Below, piece after piece: positions 1-8,205 of a DNA stretch of 24,070 nucleotides. This DNA comes from SBAX01 sp964646605. Its GTDB lineage: Bacteria > Planctomycetota > Phycisphaerae > UBA1845. Under the pieces are notes generated by a model. The model saw nothing but the letters and a program-made list of their open reading frames with translations, was not told where the DNA came from and searched no databases. The DNA is taken from the NCBI GenBank assembly GCA_964646605.1, contig CAZYEX010000148.1, positions 1 to 24,070 on the forward strand, in the 5' to 3' direction. Numbering within the stretch: the first letter of the stretch is position 1; each line of letters begins with the position of its first letter. A program made the position numbers and the translations under genes.

Positions 1-1
1 C

Positions 2-2890
2 TGCACCGACGATAGTTGCAACCCGGCCACGGGTTGCGTGTTCACCAACGACAACACCAACACCTGCAGCGACGGGAACGCCTGCACCAGCGGGGACGCT
101 TGCTCGGCGGGGGTGTGCAGCGGAACGGCGATCACCTGCAACGACGGCAACGCCTGCACCGACGATAGCTGCAACCCGGCCACGGGTTGCGTGTTCACCA
201 ACGACAACACCAACACCTGCAGCGACGGGAACGCCTGCACCAGCGGGGACGCCTGCTCGGCGGGGGTGTGCAGCGGAACGGCGATCACCTGCAACGACGG
301 CAACGCCTGCACCGACGATGCCTGCAGCCCAGCCACGGGTTGTACGCATACGAACAACACGGTGGCCTGCAACGACGGCAACGCATGTACGACCAATGAC
401 GCCTGTTCCGCGGGAACGTGCGTCGGCGGCGTGCCGCCGAACTGCGATGACGGCAACGTGTGTACGAACGATTCCTGCAACCCGGCCACGGGTTGCGTCA
501 ACACCAACAACACCAATCCGTGCAGCGACGGCAACGCCTGCACCACGGGCGACACGTGCTCGGGCGGCGTGTGCGTGGGTGGCATGGCTCCGAATTGCGA
601 CGACAGCAACGTGTGTACCGACGACGGTTGCAATCCGGCGCTCGGTTGCGTGCATGTCAACAACACCGCTCCCTGCGAGGACGGCAGCGCTTGCACGATC
701 GGCGATACCTGCGCGACCGGGGTCTGCGTAAGCGGGACGACCCCGAATTGCAACGACGGCAACGTGTGTACAGACGATTCCTGCAATGGCGGAACGGGTT
801 GTGTTCACGCCAACAACACCACCGCATGTAACGACGGCAACGCCTGTACTGCGGGAGACGTCTGCTCGAACGGGTCGTGCGCCGGGACGGGAATCATCTG
901 CAACGACAGCAATCCATGCACGGATGACACGTGCAGCCCGGCCACCGGCTGTGTCTACACCAACGACGACACGAACACGTGCTCGGATAACAGCGCCTGC
1001 ACGACGGCGGACGTGTGCTCCGGCGGCGCCTGCGTCGGCGGCCCGCCCCTTCCCTGCGACGACGGCAACGTTTGCACGGACGACGCCTGCAATCCCGCTA
1101 CGGGATGCACGCACGTCAGCAACACGGCGCCCTGCAACGACGGCAACGCCTGCACGACGGGCGACACCTGCTCGGGTGGAGCCTGCGTGGGCGGGGCCGG
1201 GCCGAACTGCGACGACGGCAATGTCTGCACCGACGATGCCTGCAGCCCGGCTACGGGTTGTACACATACGAACAACACGGCCCCGTGCAACGACGGGAGC
1301 GCCTGTACGACCAATGACACCTGCGCGGGGGGCGTTTGCCTGGGCGGGGTCGCGCCGAACTGCGATGACGCCAACGTGTGTACGGACGATTCCTGCAACC
1401 CGGCGACCGGCTGCGTCCATACCAACAACTCGGCCCCGTGCAACGACGGCAACGCCTGCTCCACCAGTGACGTGTGCTTTGGCGGGGTCTGCGTGGGCAG
1501 CGGGGCGCCCAATTGTGACGACGGCAATCCCTGCACTGACGACTCGTGCACTCCGGCCACGGGCTGCACGCACGCCAACAACACGGTTCCCTGCAACGAT
1601 GGGAGCGCCTGTACGACCAACGATACCTGCTCGGGTGGCCTCTGCGTCGGTGGCGTCGCGCCGAACTGCGATGACGCCAATGTCTGCACGAACGACTCCT
1701 GCAACCCGGCCACAGGATGTGTTCACGCCAACAATACCTCACCGTGCAGCGACGGAAGTGCATGCACGACCGGCGACGTTTGTGCGGGCGGCGCCTGCGT
1801 GGGAGGGCCGGCCCCTAACTGCGACGACGGCAACCTGTGTACCACCGATTCCTGCAACCCGGCCACCGGCTGTGCGCATCTGAACAACACCGTCCCGTGC
1901 AGCGACGGGAACGCTTGCACCTCCAACGACCGTTGCAACGGAGGCGCGTGCGTCGGCGGCATCGGCACCAACTGCAACGACAACAACGTTTGCACCACGG
2001 ATTCCTGCATTCCCGCGACCGGCTGTGTGAATGCCAACAACACGGCGGCGTGCAGCGACGGCAACGCCTGCACGACGGGCGATGCCTGCGCCGGCGGTGC
2101 GTGCGCGGCCGGAACGCCGCTGACCTGCAATGACGGCAACCTCTGCACCAACGACTCGTGCAGTCCTGCCTCGGGCTGCGTTTTCGCCAACAATACTCTG
2201 GCGTGCAATGACGCCAACGCCTGCACGACGAACGACGCGTGTTCGGGCGGAAGTTGCGTGGGCGGCGCGGCGCCCAATTGCAACGATGGCAACGTCTGCA
2301 CGAATGACTCTTGCAACCCCGCCAGCGGGTGCGTCAACGCCAACAACACCAATCCCTGCAACGACGGAAACGCCTGTACGATCGGCGACGCCTGCGCGGG
2401 CGGGGTCTGCACGGGTGGGGGTCCCCTTAACTGCAACGACAACAACGCCTGCACCTCCGATTCGTGCAACGTCCTGAGCGGGTGCGTGAATACCAACATC
2501 GCCGCCCAGTGCAACGACAACAACGTCTGCACCACCGACAGTTGCAATCCGTCGACCGGCTGCGTGAACACGAACAACACCCTGCCTTGCACGGACGGGA
2601 ACGCCTGCACGGCCGGCGACATTTGCGCGGGCGGAGTATGTGCCACCGGAACGCCGCTCAACTGCAATGACAACAACCAGTGTACCGCGGACTCGTGCAA
2701 TACCGCGACCGGTTGTGTAAACGTCGACGACACGGTGCGATGCGCCGACGGAAACGAGTGTACCGACGACCTCTGCGACGCCGTCGCGGGATGTTCGAAC
2801 CCCAACAACGTGGTTGATTGCTACGACGGCTTGTCATGCACCGTGGGCGACCGTTGCCAGAACGGCGTTTGCATCGGCGGTGCGTCGAGC
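2..2890 (+). repeat. Tandem Cys-rich coding repeats, period about 144-153 bp
   Basis: The coding DNA is a tandem array in which each full period encodes one unit of each type, about 48-51 residues. The first two visible periods, 2-154 and 155-307, are 153 bp long and differ only at two third-codon positions (T16 versus C169, T100 versus C253), both synonymous. Later periods are much more diverged. Near 2430-2590 and 2660-2810 the alternation breaks and two units of the second type follow each other directly, which suggests unequal crossing over. Confidence 0.9.
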
Positions 2891-4603
2891 GACTGTTGCC
2901 CAGGCAGCGAACAATGTTTCGACGGCATTTGCGCCCCCTCCCAGGCTCCGCCCAATGACCCCTATCGCTGCGTGGAAATGCAATGGCGCCACACCGGCCC
3001 CGCGGCCTACAGCGTGGGTCAGACGGTGAACTTGGATCTGTATGCCGTCGCCCAGGGGTGCAACACACCCTCCACCAGTTGCCCCGCGAGCCAGCACGCC
3101 ATCGAGGACATCAATGCAGTCGTGTCGTGGGATCGGGCGGTGCTGGAGTTGCTGCCGCCCGGCGGCGGGATCGCCAATCCCAGCGACCCTTGCGATTCAG
3201 CCGACTGCACCGCCGCGTGTCCGCCCAACACCTACAACTGGTTGGCTTCCTGGTTCCCCAACGATTGCACGTTGGACGGGTTGAACGCACCCTGCGCGGG
3301 CTTTCCGAACAGCGACGGCGATTTTCTGTACGCGGCCAGCTCTTTTTCGAGCTGTGGCGCCGTGCCTGCGGTCCGCGCCTGTGCGACCCAGGCGGGCCTC
3401 CACGTGACCACCTTCAAGTTCAGAGTAAAGAGCATACCCGCCGGAGGAACGACGCAGATCGGCCTGTTGCCCTGCGCCGGCAACGTGACCAAGACCAAAG
3501 TAAAGAGCGCGATCTCTCGTCCCCCCGGCTATACCTCCCAGGAGGTCACCAAGGCCGCGGGAGCGCCGATGACGTTGCACTTCACCAGCTGCGGCAACGC
3601 CGGTGAGTGCGACGACGGCGATCTCTGTACGGTCGATGAATGCCTCTCCGGCGGATGTATGCACACCGCCGTGAACTGCGACGACGGGATCGCATGTACC
3701 GTTGATACGTGTACCGCCGCTACCGGGGCGTGCGTAAGCACTCCCGACGACTCGCTTTGCAATCCCTCGGGTTCGTTCTGCAATGCACAGGTGTGTGAGC
3801 CGCCGGTCTGCCCAGGCGTCCTATGCAACCCGCCGGTAAGCGGGTGTATCCCGGCGTACACCTGCGTGCCCAACCCCAATAACCCTTGTTCCGACCCGGC
3901 GACCTGCGATGAGGCCACGGACACCTGTGGCGGTTGCCTGCCCCCGACGGTCGGAGCGATCGGCGCTCGTTATCTCACCGCCATGGCCCCCGCCCAGGGT
4001 TCCACGCCGGTCGGATTCATGGTCCGGGGCGTGTGTCAGGATCCCGATGTGGCCTGCGTTTCCCGGTACATACAAAGCAAGTGCGTGGGCGGTCCCAACA
4101 ACGGCCAAAACTGCCTCACCCACGCCGACTGCCCGCCGACTTGTGCGGGTGGGTTGAACGCCGGGGGTCCTTGCACACAGCACATTCAGTGTCCGCTCGG
4201 GCAATGCCTGGGGAGCTGTGACGAAGGAACTCTGGGTCCCACGCCCTTCTTCAAGCTGGCTTCGCAATGGGAAATGGCCCGCATCCGCGGACCGCAGATC
4301 CGCCCCGATTCGGAATTCCTAGTGCATACCGTCTGCAACGTCAGCCCCGCGCCAGTTTTCTCCCGCCCCGTGGTGGGACGCACGTGGCTCTGGGGCGATG
4401 CCGACGGCGACCTCGACAGGGACGCTCTGGATATCGTCCGCGGCGTCGACGCCTTCAAGGGTCAGTACTCGCCTGGCATGCGCTTCGAACAGGTGAACGT
4501 CTCGGGCTGTACGCCGGACACCACCATCGACGGTTTGGACATCGCCCAGCTCGTCGACGCCTTCAAGGGGTTCGATTACCCCTGCTCCGTCGTCTGCCCG
4601 TAG
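2..4603 (+). CDS. Giant secreted Cys-rich repeat protein with cohesin-like and dockerin domains (5' partial)
   Basis: The frame is open from base 2 to the TAG at 4601-4603, so the true start lies left of the window; the GTG at 38 is just an internal Val. Roughly the first 960 visible residues are tandem Cys-rich units of two alternating types. One follows C-x-DGN-x-CTxxDxCxxGxC; the other follows CxDxNxCTxDSCxPATGC and ends in a short Asn/Thr-rich stretch. About 20 of the second type can be counted. A non-repeat domain follows (about 2960-3560) with VGQTVNLDLYAV and a DINAVVSWD strand pattern resembling a cohesin fold. One more Cys-rich pair (3605-3760) and a Cys-rich linker lead to a terminal dockerin (4394-4600) with two Ca-loop/helix repeats: DADGDLDRDALDIVRGVDAFKG, here cited by its start at 4397, and TIDGLDIAQLVDAFKG. 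It is probably an extracellular, disulfide-stabilised, calcium-dependent surface or adhesion protein. No catalytic domain is visible. A specific function is unknown. Confidence 0.9.
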   Translation, partial: CTDDSCNPATGCVFTNDNTNTCSDGNACTSGDACSAGVCSGTAITCNDGNACTDDSCNPATGCVFTNDNTNTCSDGNACTSGDACSAGVCSGTAITCNDGNACTDDACSPATGCTHTNNTVACNDGNACTTNDACSAGTCVGGVPPNCDDGNVCTNDSCNPATGCVNTNNTNPCSDGNACTTGDTCSGGVCVGGMAPNCDDSNVCTDDGCNPALGCVHVNNTAPCEDGSACTIGDTCATGVCVSGTTPNCNDGNVCTDDSCNGGTGCVHANNTTACNDGNACTAGDVCSNGSCAGTGIICNDSNPCTDDTCSPATGCVYTNDDTNTCSDNSACTTADVCSGGACVGGPPLPCDDGNVCTDDACNPATGCTHVSNTAPCNDGNACTTGDTCSGGACVGGAGPNCDDGNVCTDDACSPATGCTHTNNTAPCNDGSACTTNDTCAGGVCLGGVAPNCDDANVCTDDSCNPATGCVHTNNSAPCNDGNACSTSDVCFGGVCVGSGAPNCDDGNPCTDDSCTPATGCTHANNTVPCNDGSACTTNDTCSGGLCVGGVAPNCDDANVCTNDSCNPATGCVHANNTSPCSDGSACTTGDVCAGGACVGGPAPNCDDGNLCTTDSCNPATGCAHLNNTVPCSDGNACTSNDRCNGGACVGGIGTNCNDNNVCTTDSCIPATGCVNANNTAACSDGNACTTGDACAGGACAAGTPLTCNDGNLCTNDSCSPASGCVFANNTLACNDANACTTNDACSGGSCVGGAAPNCNDGNVCTNDSCNPASGCVNANNTNPCNDGNACTIGDACAGGVCTGGGPLNCNDNNACTSDSCNVLSGCVNTNIAAQCNDNNVCTTDSCNPSTGCVNTNNTLPCTDGNACTAGDICAGGVCATGTPLNCNDNNQCTADSCNTATGCVNVDDTVRCADGNECTDDLCDAVAGCSNPNNVVDCYDGLSCTVGDRCQNGVCIGGASSDCCPGSEQCFDGICAPSQAPPNDPYRCVEMQWRHTGPAAYSVGQTVNLDLYAVAQGCNTPSTSCPASQHAIEDINAVVSWDRAVLELLPPGGGIANPSDPCDSADCTAACPPNTYNWLASWFPNDCTLDGLNAPCAGFPNSDGDFLYAASSFSSCGAVPAVRACATQAGLHVTTFKFRVKSIPAGGTTQIGLLPCAGNVTKTKVKSAISRPPGYTSQEVTKAAGAPMTLHFTSCGNAGECDDGDLCTVDECLSGGCMHTAVNCDDGIACTVDTCTAATGACVSTPDDSLCNPSGSFCNAQVCEPPVCPGVLCNPPVSGCIPAYTCVPNPNNPCSDPATCDEATDTCGGCLPPTVGAIGARYLTAMAPAQGSTPVGFMVRGVCQDPDVACVSRYIQSKCVGGPNNGQNCLTHADCPPTCAGGLNAGGPCTQHIQCPLGQCLGSCDEGTLGPTPFFKLASQWEMARIRGPQIRPDSEFLVHTVCNVSPAPVFSRPVVGRTWLWGDADGDLDRDALDIVRGVDAFKGQYSPGMRFEQVNVSGCTPDTTIDGLDIAQLVDAFKGFDYPCSVVCP

Positions 4604-4656
4604 CGGCGTCGGCCGCGCCGGCACGGGCCGGGCCCCGGGATGCGCTGCCCGTGTGC

Positions 4657-4675
4657 CACCGCTGTGCCAGCGGTG
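4657..4675. repeat. Short hairpin after the giant gene, possible terminator or dispersed repeat
   Basis: CACCGCT (4657-4663) and AGCGGTG (4669-4675) form a perfect 7-bp stem around the 5-nt loop GTGCC. It lies 54 nt after the stop codon at 4603, in a GC-rich stretch that also has GCACGGG (4621-4627) facing CCCGTG (4648-4653). There is no T-run, so a simple Rho-independent terminator is not clearly supported. The gene-free stretch 4604-4996 otherwise holds the tRNA and its putative promoter; nothing else is recognisable in it. Confidence 0.45.
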
Positions 4676-4772
4676 TCGTCGCTCCACGGATAGGAACCCA
4701 GTGCTCACAGAGCAGCGGCACACATACGAATACTAGTGCCACCCGGCCGTGAGGTTCGGACGCGATCTCGAA

Positions 4773-4881
4773 TGGCCCCGGTGGGAGTCGAACCCACACG
4801 TTTTCCAACACCGGTTTCCAAAACGCACGCATCACATGCGTTTGGGAAAACCGGCGCGTCTGCCAGTTCCGCCACGGGGCC
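4773..4881 (-). tRNA. tRNA-Leu-like gene with a 34-nt anticodon loop
   Basis: Read on the minus strand, the parts of a class II tRNA are all present. The acceptor 5' strand GGCCCCG (4881-4875) pairs with CGGGGCC (4780-4774). The D-arm is GCG/CGC with GG in the loop (4872-4856). The T-arm is GTGGG, TTCGACT, CCCAC (4797-4781). There is a 13-nt variable arm (4810-4798) and discriminator A (4773). The D-arm sequence, A73 and long variable arm are Leu-type. CCA is not encoded. The anticodon stem is CCGGT (4854-4850) with ACCGG (4815-4811), but 34 nt (4849-4816) separate the strands instead of 7. The extra bases pair further into a nearly continuous arm of about 17 bp ending near AAACGCA/TGCGTTT. 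The anticodon cannot be assigned. It could be an intron-bearing tRNA, a decayed gene or a non-decoding tRNA. Confidence 0.8.
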
Positions 4882-4898
4882 GCCTACTCTCCGACATA

Positions 4899-4926
4899 CG
4901 TTTATTGCGAGCGACGTCCATCCCAA
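4899..4926 (-). promoter_or_regulatory. Possible sigma-70-type promoter for the tRNA
   Basis: On the minus strand, TTGGGA (4926-4921) and TAAACG (4904-4899) are separated by 16 nt, and the second box ends 17 nt before the first tRNA base. Both boxes are imperfect matches to TTGACA and TATAAT, so this rests mainly on spacing and position. dnaK lies upstream on the same strand, so read-through from dnaK is an alternative. Confidence 0.3.
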
Positions 4927-4996
4927 CGCTGCCGATTCCCGTTGTGATCCAGATTCGCATTTGCCGTTCGACGTCCCGTGGTCCGCACAGCGGACC

Positions 4997-6928
4997 CTAC
5001 TTGGCGTCCTTCACTTCAAACTCCGCGTCGATGACGTTTTCGTCCTTGGGGGGCGGACCGCTGCTCTCGCCGCCGGGGGGGGGCGGGGAGGCGCCGGCGG
5101 TCGGGTCGACCTTGGAAGCCGAGGCGACTTTTTCGTAGATGATCTTGCCGATGGCCTGGGCGTCTTTCATCAGTTTTTCCTGGGCCTTCTTGATGGCGTC
5201 GGCGTCGTCGCCCTTGAGGACGGAGCGGACGTTGTTGATGGAGGCTTCGACCTTGGAGCGTTCCTCGGCGGGGATTTTGTCGCCGTGCTCGGCGAGCTGC
5301 CGTTCGATCTCGAACGCCGCGCCGTCGGCCATGTTGCGGAGCTTAACCAGTTCGGCCTTCTTGAGGTCGTCGGCGGCGTGGGTCTCCGCATCCTTCTTCA
5401 TCTTCTCGATCTCGTCCTTGGACAGGCCGCTCGCCCCTTCGATGCGGATGGATTGCTCCTTGCCCGTGCCCTTGTCCTTGGCCGAGACGTTGATGATCCC
5501 GTTGCGGTCGATGTCGAAGGTGACGTCGATCTGCGGCATCCCCCGCGGGGCGGAAGCGATCCCTTGCAAGTTGAACCGTCCCAGCGTCCGGTTGTCGCCG
5601 GCCATGGGGCGGTTGCCTTGCAGCACGTGGATGGTGACCTCGGTCTGACCGTCCGCGGCGGTGGAGAAAACTTCCGACTTGGAGGTCGGGATGGTGGTGT
5701 TGGCCTCGATGAGGGGGGTCATCACGCTGCCCAGGGTCTCCACGCCGAGTGTCAAGGGAGTGACATCCAAGAGCACGATGTCGCTCTTTTCGCCGGCGAG
5801 GACGGCCCCTTGAATGGCGGCGCCGACCCCGACCACTTCATCGGGGTTGATGCTGCGGTTGGGTTCCTTGCCGAAAATCTCGCGGACAAGCTGCTGCACG
5901 GCGGGCATGCGTGTGGAACCGCCCACGAGCACGACCTCGTCGATTTTCTTGGTGGAGAGCTTGGAGCCTTCCAGCGCCTCCATGACCGGTTTGCGGCAGC
6001 GCTCGGTCAAATGGCGGGTCAATTGCTCGAACTGGGCCCGAGTGATGGTCGTCTGCAAATGTTTGGGTCCGCTCGCCGTCGCGGTGACGTAGGGCAGGTT
6101 GACGGTAGTCTCCATGACGGTGGAAAGTTCGCACTTGGCCTTTTCCGACGCCTCTTTGAGTCGCTGCAAGGCCATGGGGTCCTTGCGGAGGTCCACGCCT
6201 TCCTTCTTGCGGAACTCTTCCGCCAGGTGATTGATGAGCACCTCGTCGTAATCGTCGCCGCCCAGGTGGGTGTCACCGCTGACGGCTTTGACCTCGAAAG
6301 TACCGATCTCCGGGTCGATTTCGAGAATGGAGATGTCGAACGTTCCGCCGCCGAGGTCGAACACGGCGATGGTCTGTTCCGTTTTCTTGTCCAGCCCGTA
6401 GGCCAGGGCCGCGGCGGTGGGTTCGTTGAGGATTCGTTCGACCTTGAGGCCCGCGACTTCTCCCGCGTCCTTGGTCGCTTTGCGCTGCGAATCGTTGAAG
6501 TACGCCGGGACGGTGATGACCGCACGTTCGACCTTGGCCCCGAGATAGTCCTCGGCCGTCTTCTTGAGGTCCTGCAAGATCATAGCGCTGATCTCGGGCG
6601 GGGTGTAGGTTTTTCCGCGGGCTTCGACTCTGACCAACTCGTCGGGCTTGCCGACGATCTTGTAGGGGACCATCTTCTCCTCGGTGGCGACCTCATTGTG
6701 CCGCCGCCCCATGAAGCGCTTGATCGAGAAGATGGTGTCCTCGGGGTTGGTAACTTGCTGGTGGCGGGCGATTTGCCCGACGAGGCGATCGCCCTTTTCG
6801 GTGATGGCCACCACCGAGGGGGTGAGCCGCGACCCCTGAGCATTGGTCAACACCTTGACCTGATCCCCTTCCATCACGGCGACCACCGAGTTGGTCGTTC
6901 CGAGGTCGATTCCAATGATCTTGGACAC
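4997..6928 (-). CDS. dnaK: Molecular chaperone DnaK (Hsp70)
   Basis: This is an ATP-dependent cytoplasmic chaperone that binds exposed hydrophobic peptides and works with DnaJ and GrpE. The 643-residue product is close to the usual 610-640. Visible motifs are the N-terminal phosphate loop IGIDLGTTNS (residues 5-14), the AYFNDSQRKATKDAG block, the second phosphate loop DLGGGTFDIS and the adenosine-binding LVGGSTRMP. The substrate-binding domain follows, then a helical lid and an acidic, Pro/Gly-rich tail ending near ENVIDAEFEVKDAK. The frame stays open upstream to 7021, but the GTG at 6928 is chosen because it gives the canonical SKIIGIDLG start and has a strong GGAGG seven or so bases before it. 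No grpE or dnaJ lies beside it, and no CIRCE operator is visible upstream. Planctomycetes often carry several dnaK copies; whether this is the main one cannot be told. Confidence 0.97.
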   Translation of the reverse strand: MSKIIGIDLGTTNSVVAVMEGDQVKVLTNAQGSRLTPSVVAITEKGDRLVGQIARHQQVTNPEDTIFSIKRFMGRRHNEVATEEKMVPYKIVGKPDELVRVEARGKTYTPPEISAMILQDLKKTAEDYLGAKVERAVITVPAYFNDSQRKATKDAGEVAGLKVERILNEPTAAALAYGLDKKTEQTIAVFDLGGGTFDISILEIDPEIGTFEVKAVSGDTHLGGDDYDEVLINHLAEEFRKKEGVDLRKDPMALQRLKEASEKAKCELSTVMETTVNLPYVTATASGPKHLQTTITRAQFEQLTRHLTERCRKPVMEALEGSKLSTKKIDEVVLVGGSTRMPAVQQLVREIFGKEPNRSINPDEVVGVGAAIQGAVLAGEKSDIVLLDVTPLTLGVETLGSVMTPLIEANTTIPTSKSEVFSTAADGQTEVTIHVLQGNRPMAGDNRTLGRFNLQGIASAPRGMPQIDVTFDIDRNGIINVSAKDKGTGKEQSIRIEGASGLSKDEIEKMKKDAETHAADDLKKAELVKLRNMADGAAFEIERQLAEHGDKIPAEERSKVEASINNVRSVLKGDDADAIKKAQEKLMKDAQAIGKIIYEKVASASKVDPTAGASPPPPGGESSGPPPKDENVIDAEFEVKDAK

Positions 6929-6935
6929 GTAGTAT

Positions 6936-6941
6936 TCCTCC
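6936..6941 (-). promoter_or_regulatory. Ribosome binding site fixing the dnaK GTG start
   Basis: The minus strand reads GGAGGA at 6941-6936, seven bases before the GTG at 6928-6926. It decides between this start and the upstream in-frame alternative at 7021, which would add 31 residues not expected for DnaK. Confidence 0.75.
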
Positions 6942-7027
6942 AAAAAGCGAACCTTGTTCCGGGACTTGGTCCCGAGCCTTCGTGGTTGAGAGCACGTTTC
7001 GTACCGCACGGAGCGGCTCACAACTCG

Positions 7028-7078
7028 CCTATAAGTGCTTGTATTACAATAGATTATGGAACAACACTATTTGACCTC
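7028..7078. promoter_or_regulatory. AT-rich island between dnaK and the ACT-domain gene, probable promoter region
   Basis: This stretch is markedly AT-rich compared with its surroundings and lies between divergent genes, so it probably carries the dnaK promoter and perhaps that of the plus-strand gene. It contains TTGTATTACAA, a near-palindrome. I could not place convincing -35/-10 pairs with normal spacing on either strand, and no inverted TTAGCACTC (CIRCE) is present. Confidence 0.35.
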
Positions 7079-7194
7079 CGCCATCCCTGCCAAGCTGGCA
7101 GACTCAACGCCTGCGGATTTGGCATGAGACCGACGGTCGGTTGGGAGGAAAAATAAGGTTGGGGCGGGGTACGAGGCCGATAAACTTGCAGACG

Positions 7195-7677
7195 ATGGAC
7201 GTAGAACCGCTACAGACCCTTGAGGGGCAGAGCTATCCGACCATCCGGCAGCAGTCGGTGTTCATCGAAAACCGGGTCGGGCAACTTTTGCGCCTGACGA
7301 GGCTCTTCGACCAGTCGGACATCCGCATCCTGGCCGTCTCGGTCGTCTATTCGGTGGATTGCGCGATCGTGCGGATGGTCCTCGACGACCCGGATCAAGG
7401 CTACGAGGTCCTGACCAAGAACGATTTCCCAGTCAGCGAAACGGAGCTGATCGCGGTGAGCCTTCCGCACGGCAAGCGGGCGCTGTTGCACACCTGGGCG
7501 GCGCTCCTGGATGCGGAGATCAACATTCACTACACCTACCCGCTGCTGATTCGCCCCAAGGGCTGCGCCGCGATCGCCGTTCTGCCGGACAACATTGAGC
7601 AGGCCATCCGCGTGTTACGGGAGCGGAAATTCGAGGTGCTCGACCAGCAGGACCTGCTACAGGCGCGGGACGAATAG
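7195..7677 (+). CDS. ACT-domain protein
   Basis: The 160-residue product appears to be two ACT-like modules in tandem. The first starts at QQSVFIENRVGQLLRLTRLFDQSDI (cited by its start near residue 18) and has the ENRxGxL signature of ligand-sensing ACT domains. The second begins near ALLHTWAALLDAEINIHYTY and ends in the typical DNIEQAIRVLRERKF helix. Such stand-alone proteins bind amino acids or related ligands and regulate biosynthesis; the ligand here is unknown. The start is uncertain. ATG at 7195 is used, but TTG at 7159 has a better ribosome site (GGGAGGA at 7143-7149) and would add 12 residues. The gene is followed 18 bp later by a membrane protein gene on the same strand. It diverges from dnaK. 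Confidence 0.85.
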   Translation: MDVEPLQTLEGQSYPTIRQQSVFIENRVGQLLRLTRLFDQSDIRILAVSVVYSVDCAIVRMVLDDPDQGYEVLTKNDFPVSETELIAVSLPHGKRALLHTWAALLDAEINIHYTYPLLIRPKGCAAIAVLPDNIEQAIRVLRERKFEVLDQQDLLQARDE

Positions 7678-7695
7678 TCGTAACGGATCGACGCG

Positions 7696-8190
7696 ATGGA
7701 CATGGTCTTGTTGGTGTCGCGTTGGTTTCACCTGGCCGCGGCGATCGTCGCATTGGGCGGGGCGACGTTTACGCTGTTCGCGTTGATGCCGGCGGCCAAG
7801 GCGACGCTCACCGACGAAATTCACGACGCCTTGCGGGAGGCGATCCGCCGACGCTGGGCGAAGGTCGTCCATGTCTGCGTCGCCCTGCTGTTCATCACCG
7901 GGTCGATCAACTTCGCCATTCTGGCCCTGCCGCCGAAGGTGCATCCGCTGCCGTATCATCCCATCTTCGGCGTGAAGTTTTTCGCGGCGCTGGGCGTGTT
8001 TTTCATCGCCAGTATTCTGGTGGGTAGCGGACAACGTTTCGCGAACATGCGTCGGCAGCGGCGTAGATGGCTTGGGATTTTGCTCGGGCTGGGTGCGTTG
8101 ATCGTGCTGTTGTCCGGGGTGCTCCATCAGGTGCGGGTCAACCAGATGCATCCTGCGCCGATGGCCGAGGTCGCCCGTACGGGCGCGTGA
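7696..8190 (+). CDS. Four-helix integral membrane protein, CopD-like
   Basis: The 164-residue protein has four predicted membrane spans: about 9-30, 56-77, 91-112 and 126-147. A basic RRRRWAK segment precedes the second span. His residues lie at the first span (WFH), at the second (VVHV), in the loop between spans two and three, and after the fourth span (LHQV). This arrangement resembles CopD-type or cytochrome-b-like small membrane proteins that bind metal or heme. That assignment is by overall appearance only; hypothetical membrane protein is the safe call. ATG at 7702 is an alternative start. It probably forms a transcription unit with the ACT gene 18 bp upstream. Confidence 0.75.
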   Translation: MDMVLLVSRWFHLAAAIVALGGATFTLFALMPAAKATLTDEIHDALREAIRRRWAKVVHVCVALLFITGSINFAILALPPKVHPLPYHPIFGVKFFAALGVFFIASILVGSGQRFANMRRQRRRWLGILLGLGALIVLLSGVLHQVRVNQMHPAPMAEVARTGA

Positions 8191-8205
8191 CGGGGTGCAA
8201 ACTTG

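Noticed and set aside
955..2808. Long minus-strand and alternative-frame open frames in the Cys-repeat gene
   Set aside because: Repeat periods are mostly multiples of three, so every frame stays open over long distances. Only the plus frame from base 2 gives a known type of repeat and a dockerin.
2..2890. Regular repeats as a possible CRISPR array
   Set aside because: The period is about 150 bp, there are no unique spacers, and the repeats are coding with diverged copies.
4601..4625. A fifth GTAG-headed hairpin at the stop codon of the giant gene
   Set aside because: GTAGCGGC is present and GCGGC/GCCGC can pair, but the stem is only 5 bp and the CTTGT-type loop is missing; chance in GC-rich sequence is likely.
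4816..4849. A simple archaeal-type 27-nt intron in a decoding tRNA-Leu
   Set aside because: All ways of removing 27 contiguous nt leave anticodon TGG, TCG or TCC, none of which is Leu, and short protein-spliced tRNA introns are not known in ordinary bacteria.
6929..7140. A CIRCE/HrcA operator upstream of dnaK
   Set aside because: No TTAGCACTC inverted repeat is present; GAGAGCACG at about 6988 has no matching partner arm.
4736..7156. An 806-residue plus-strand open frame opposite dnaK
   Set aside because: It is antisense to a clear DnaK, crosses the tRNA, has low-complexity Gly/Asp/Val/Leu composition and matches no family. It is a by-product of GC-rich third positions in dnaK.
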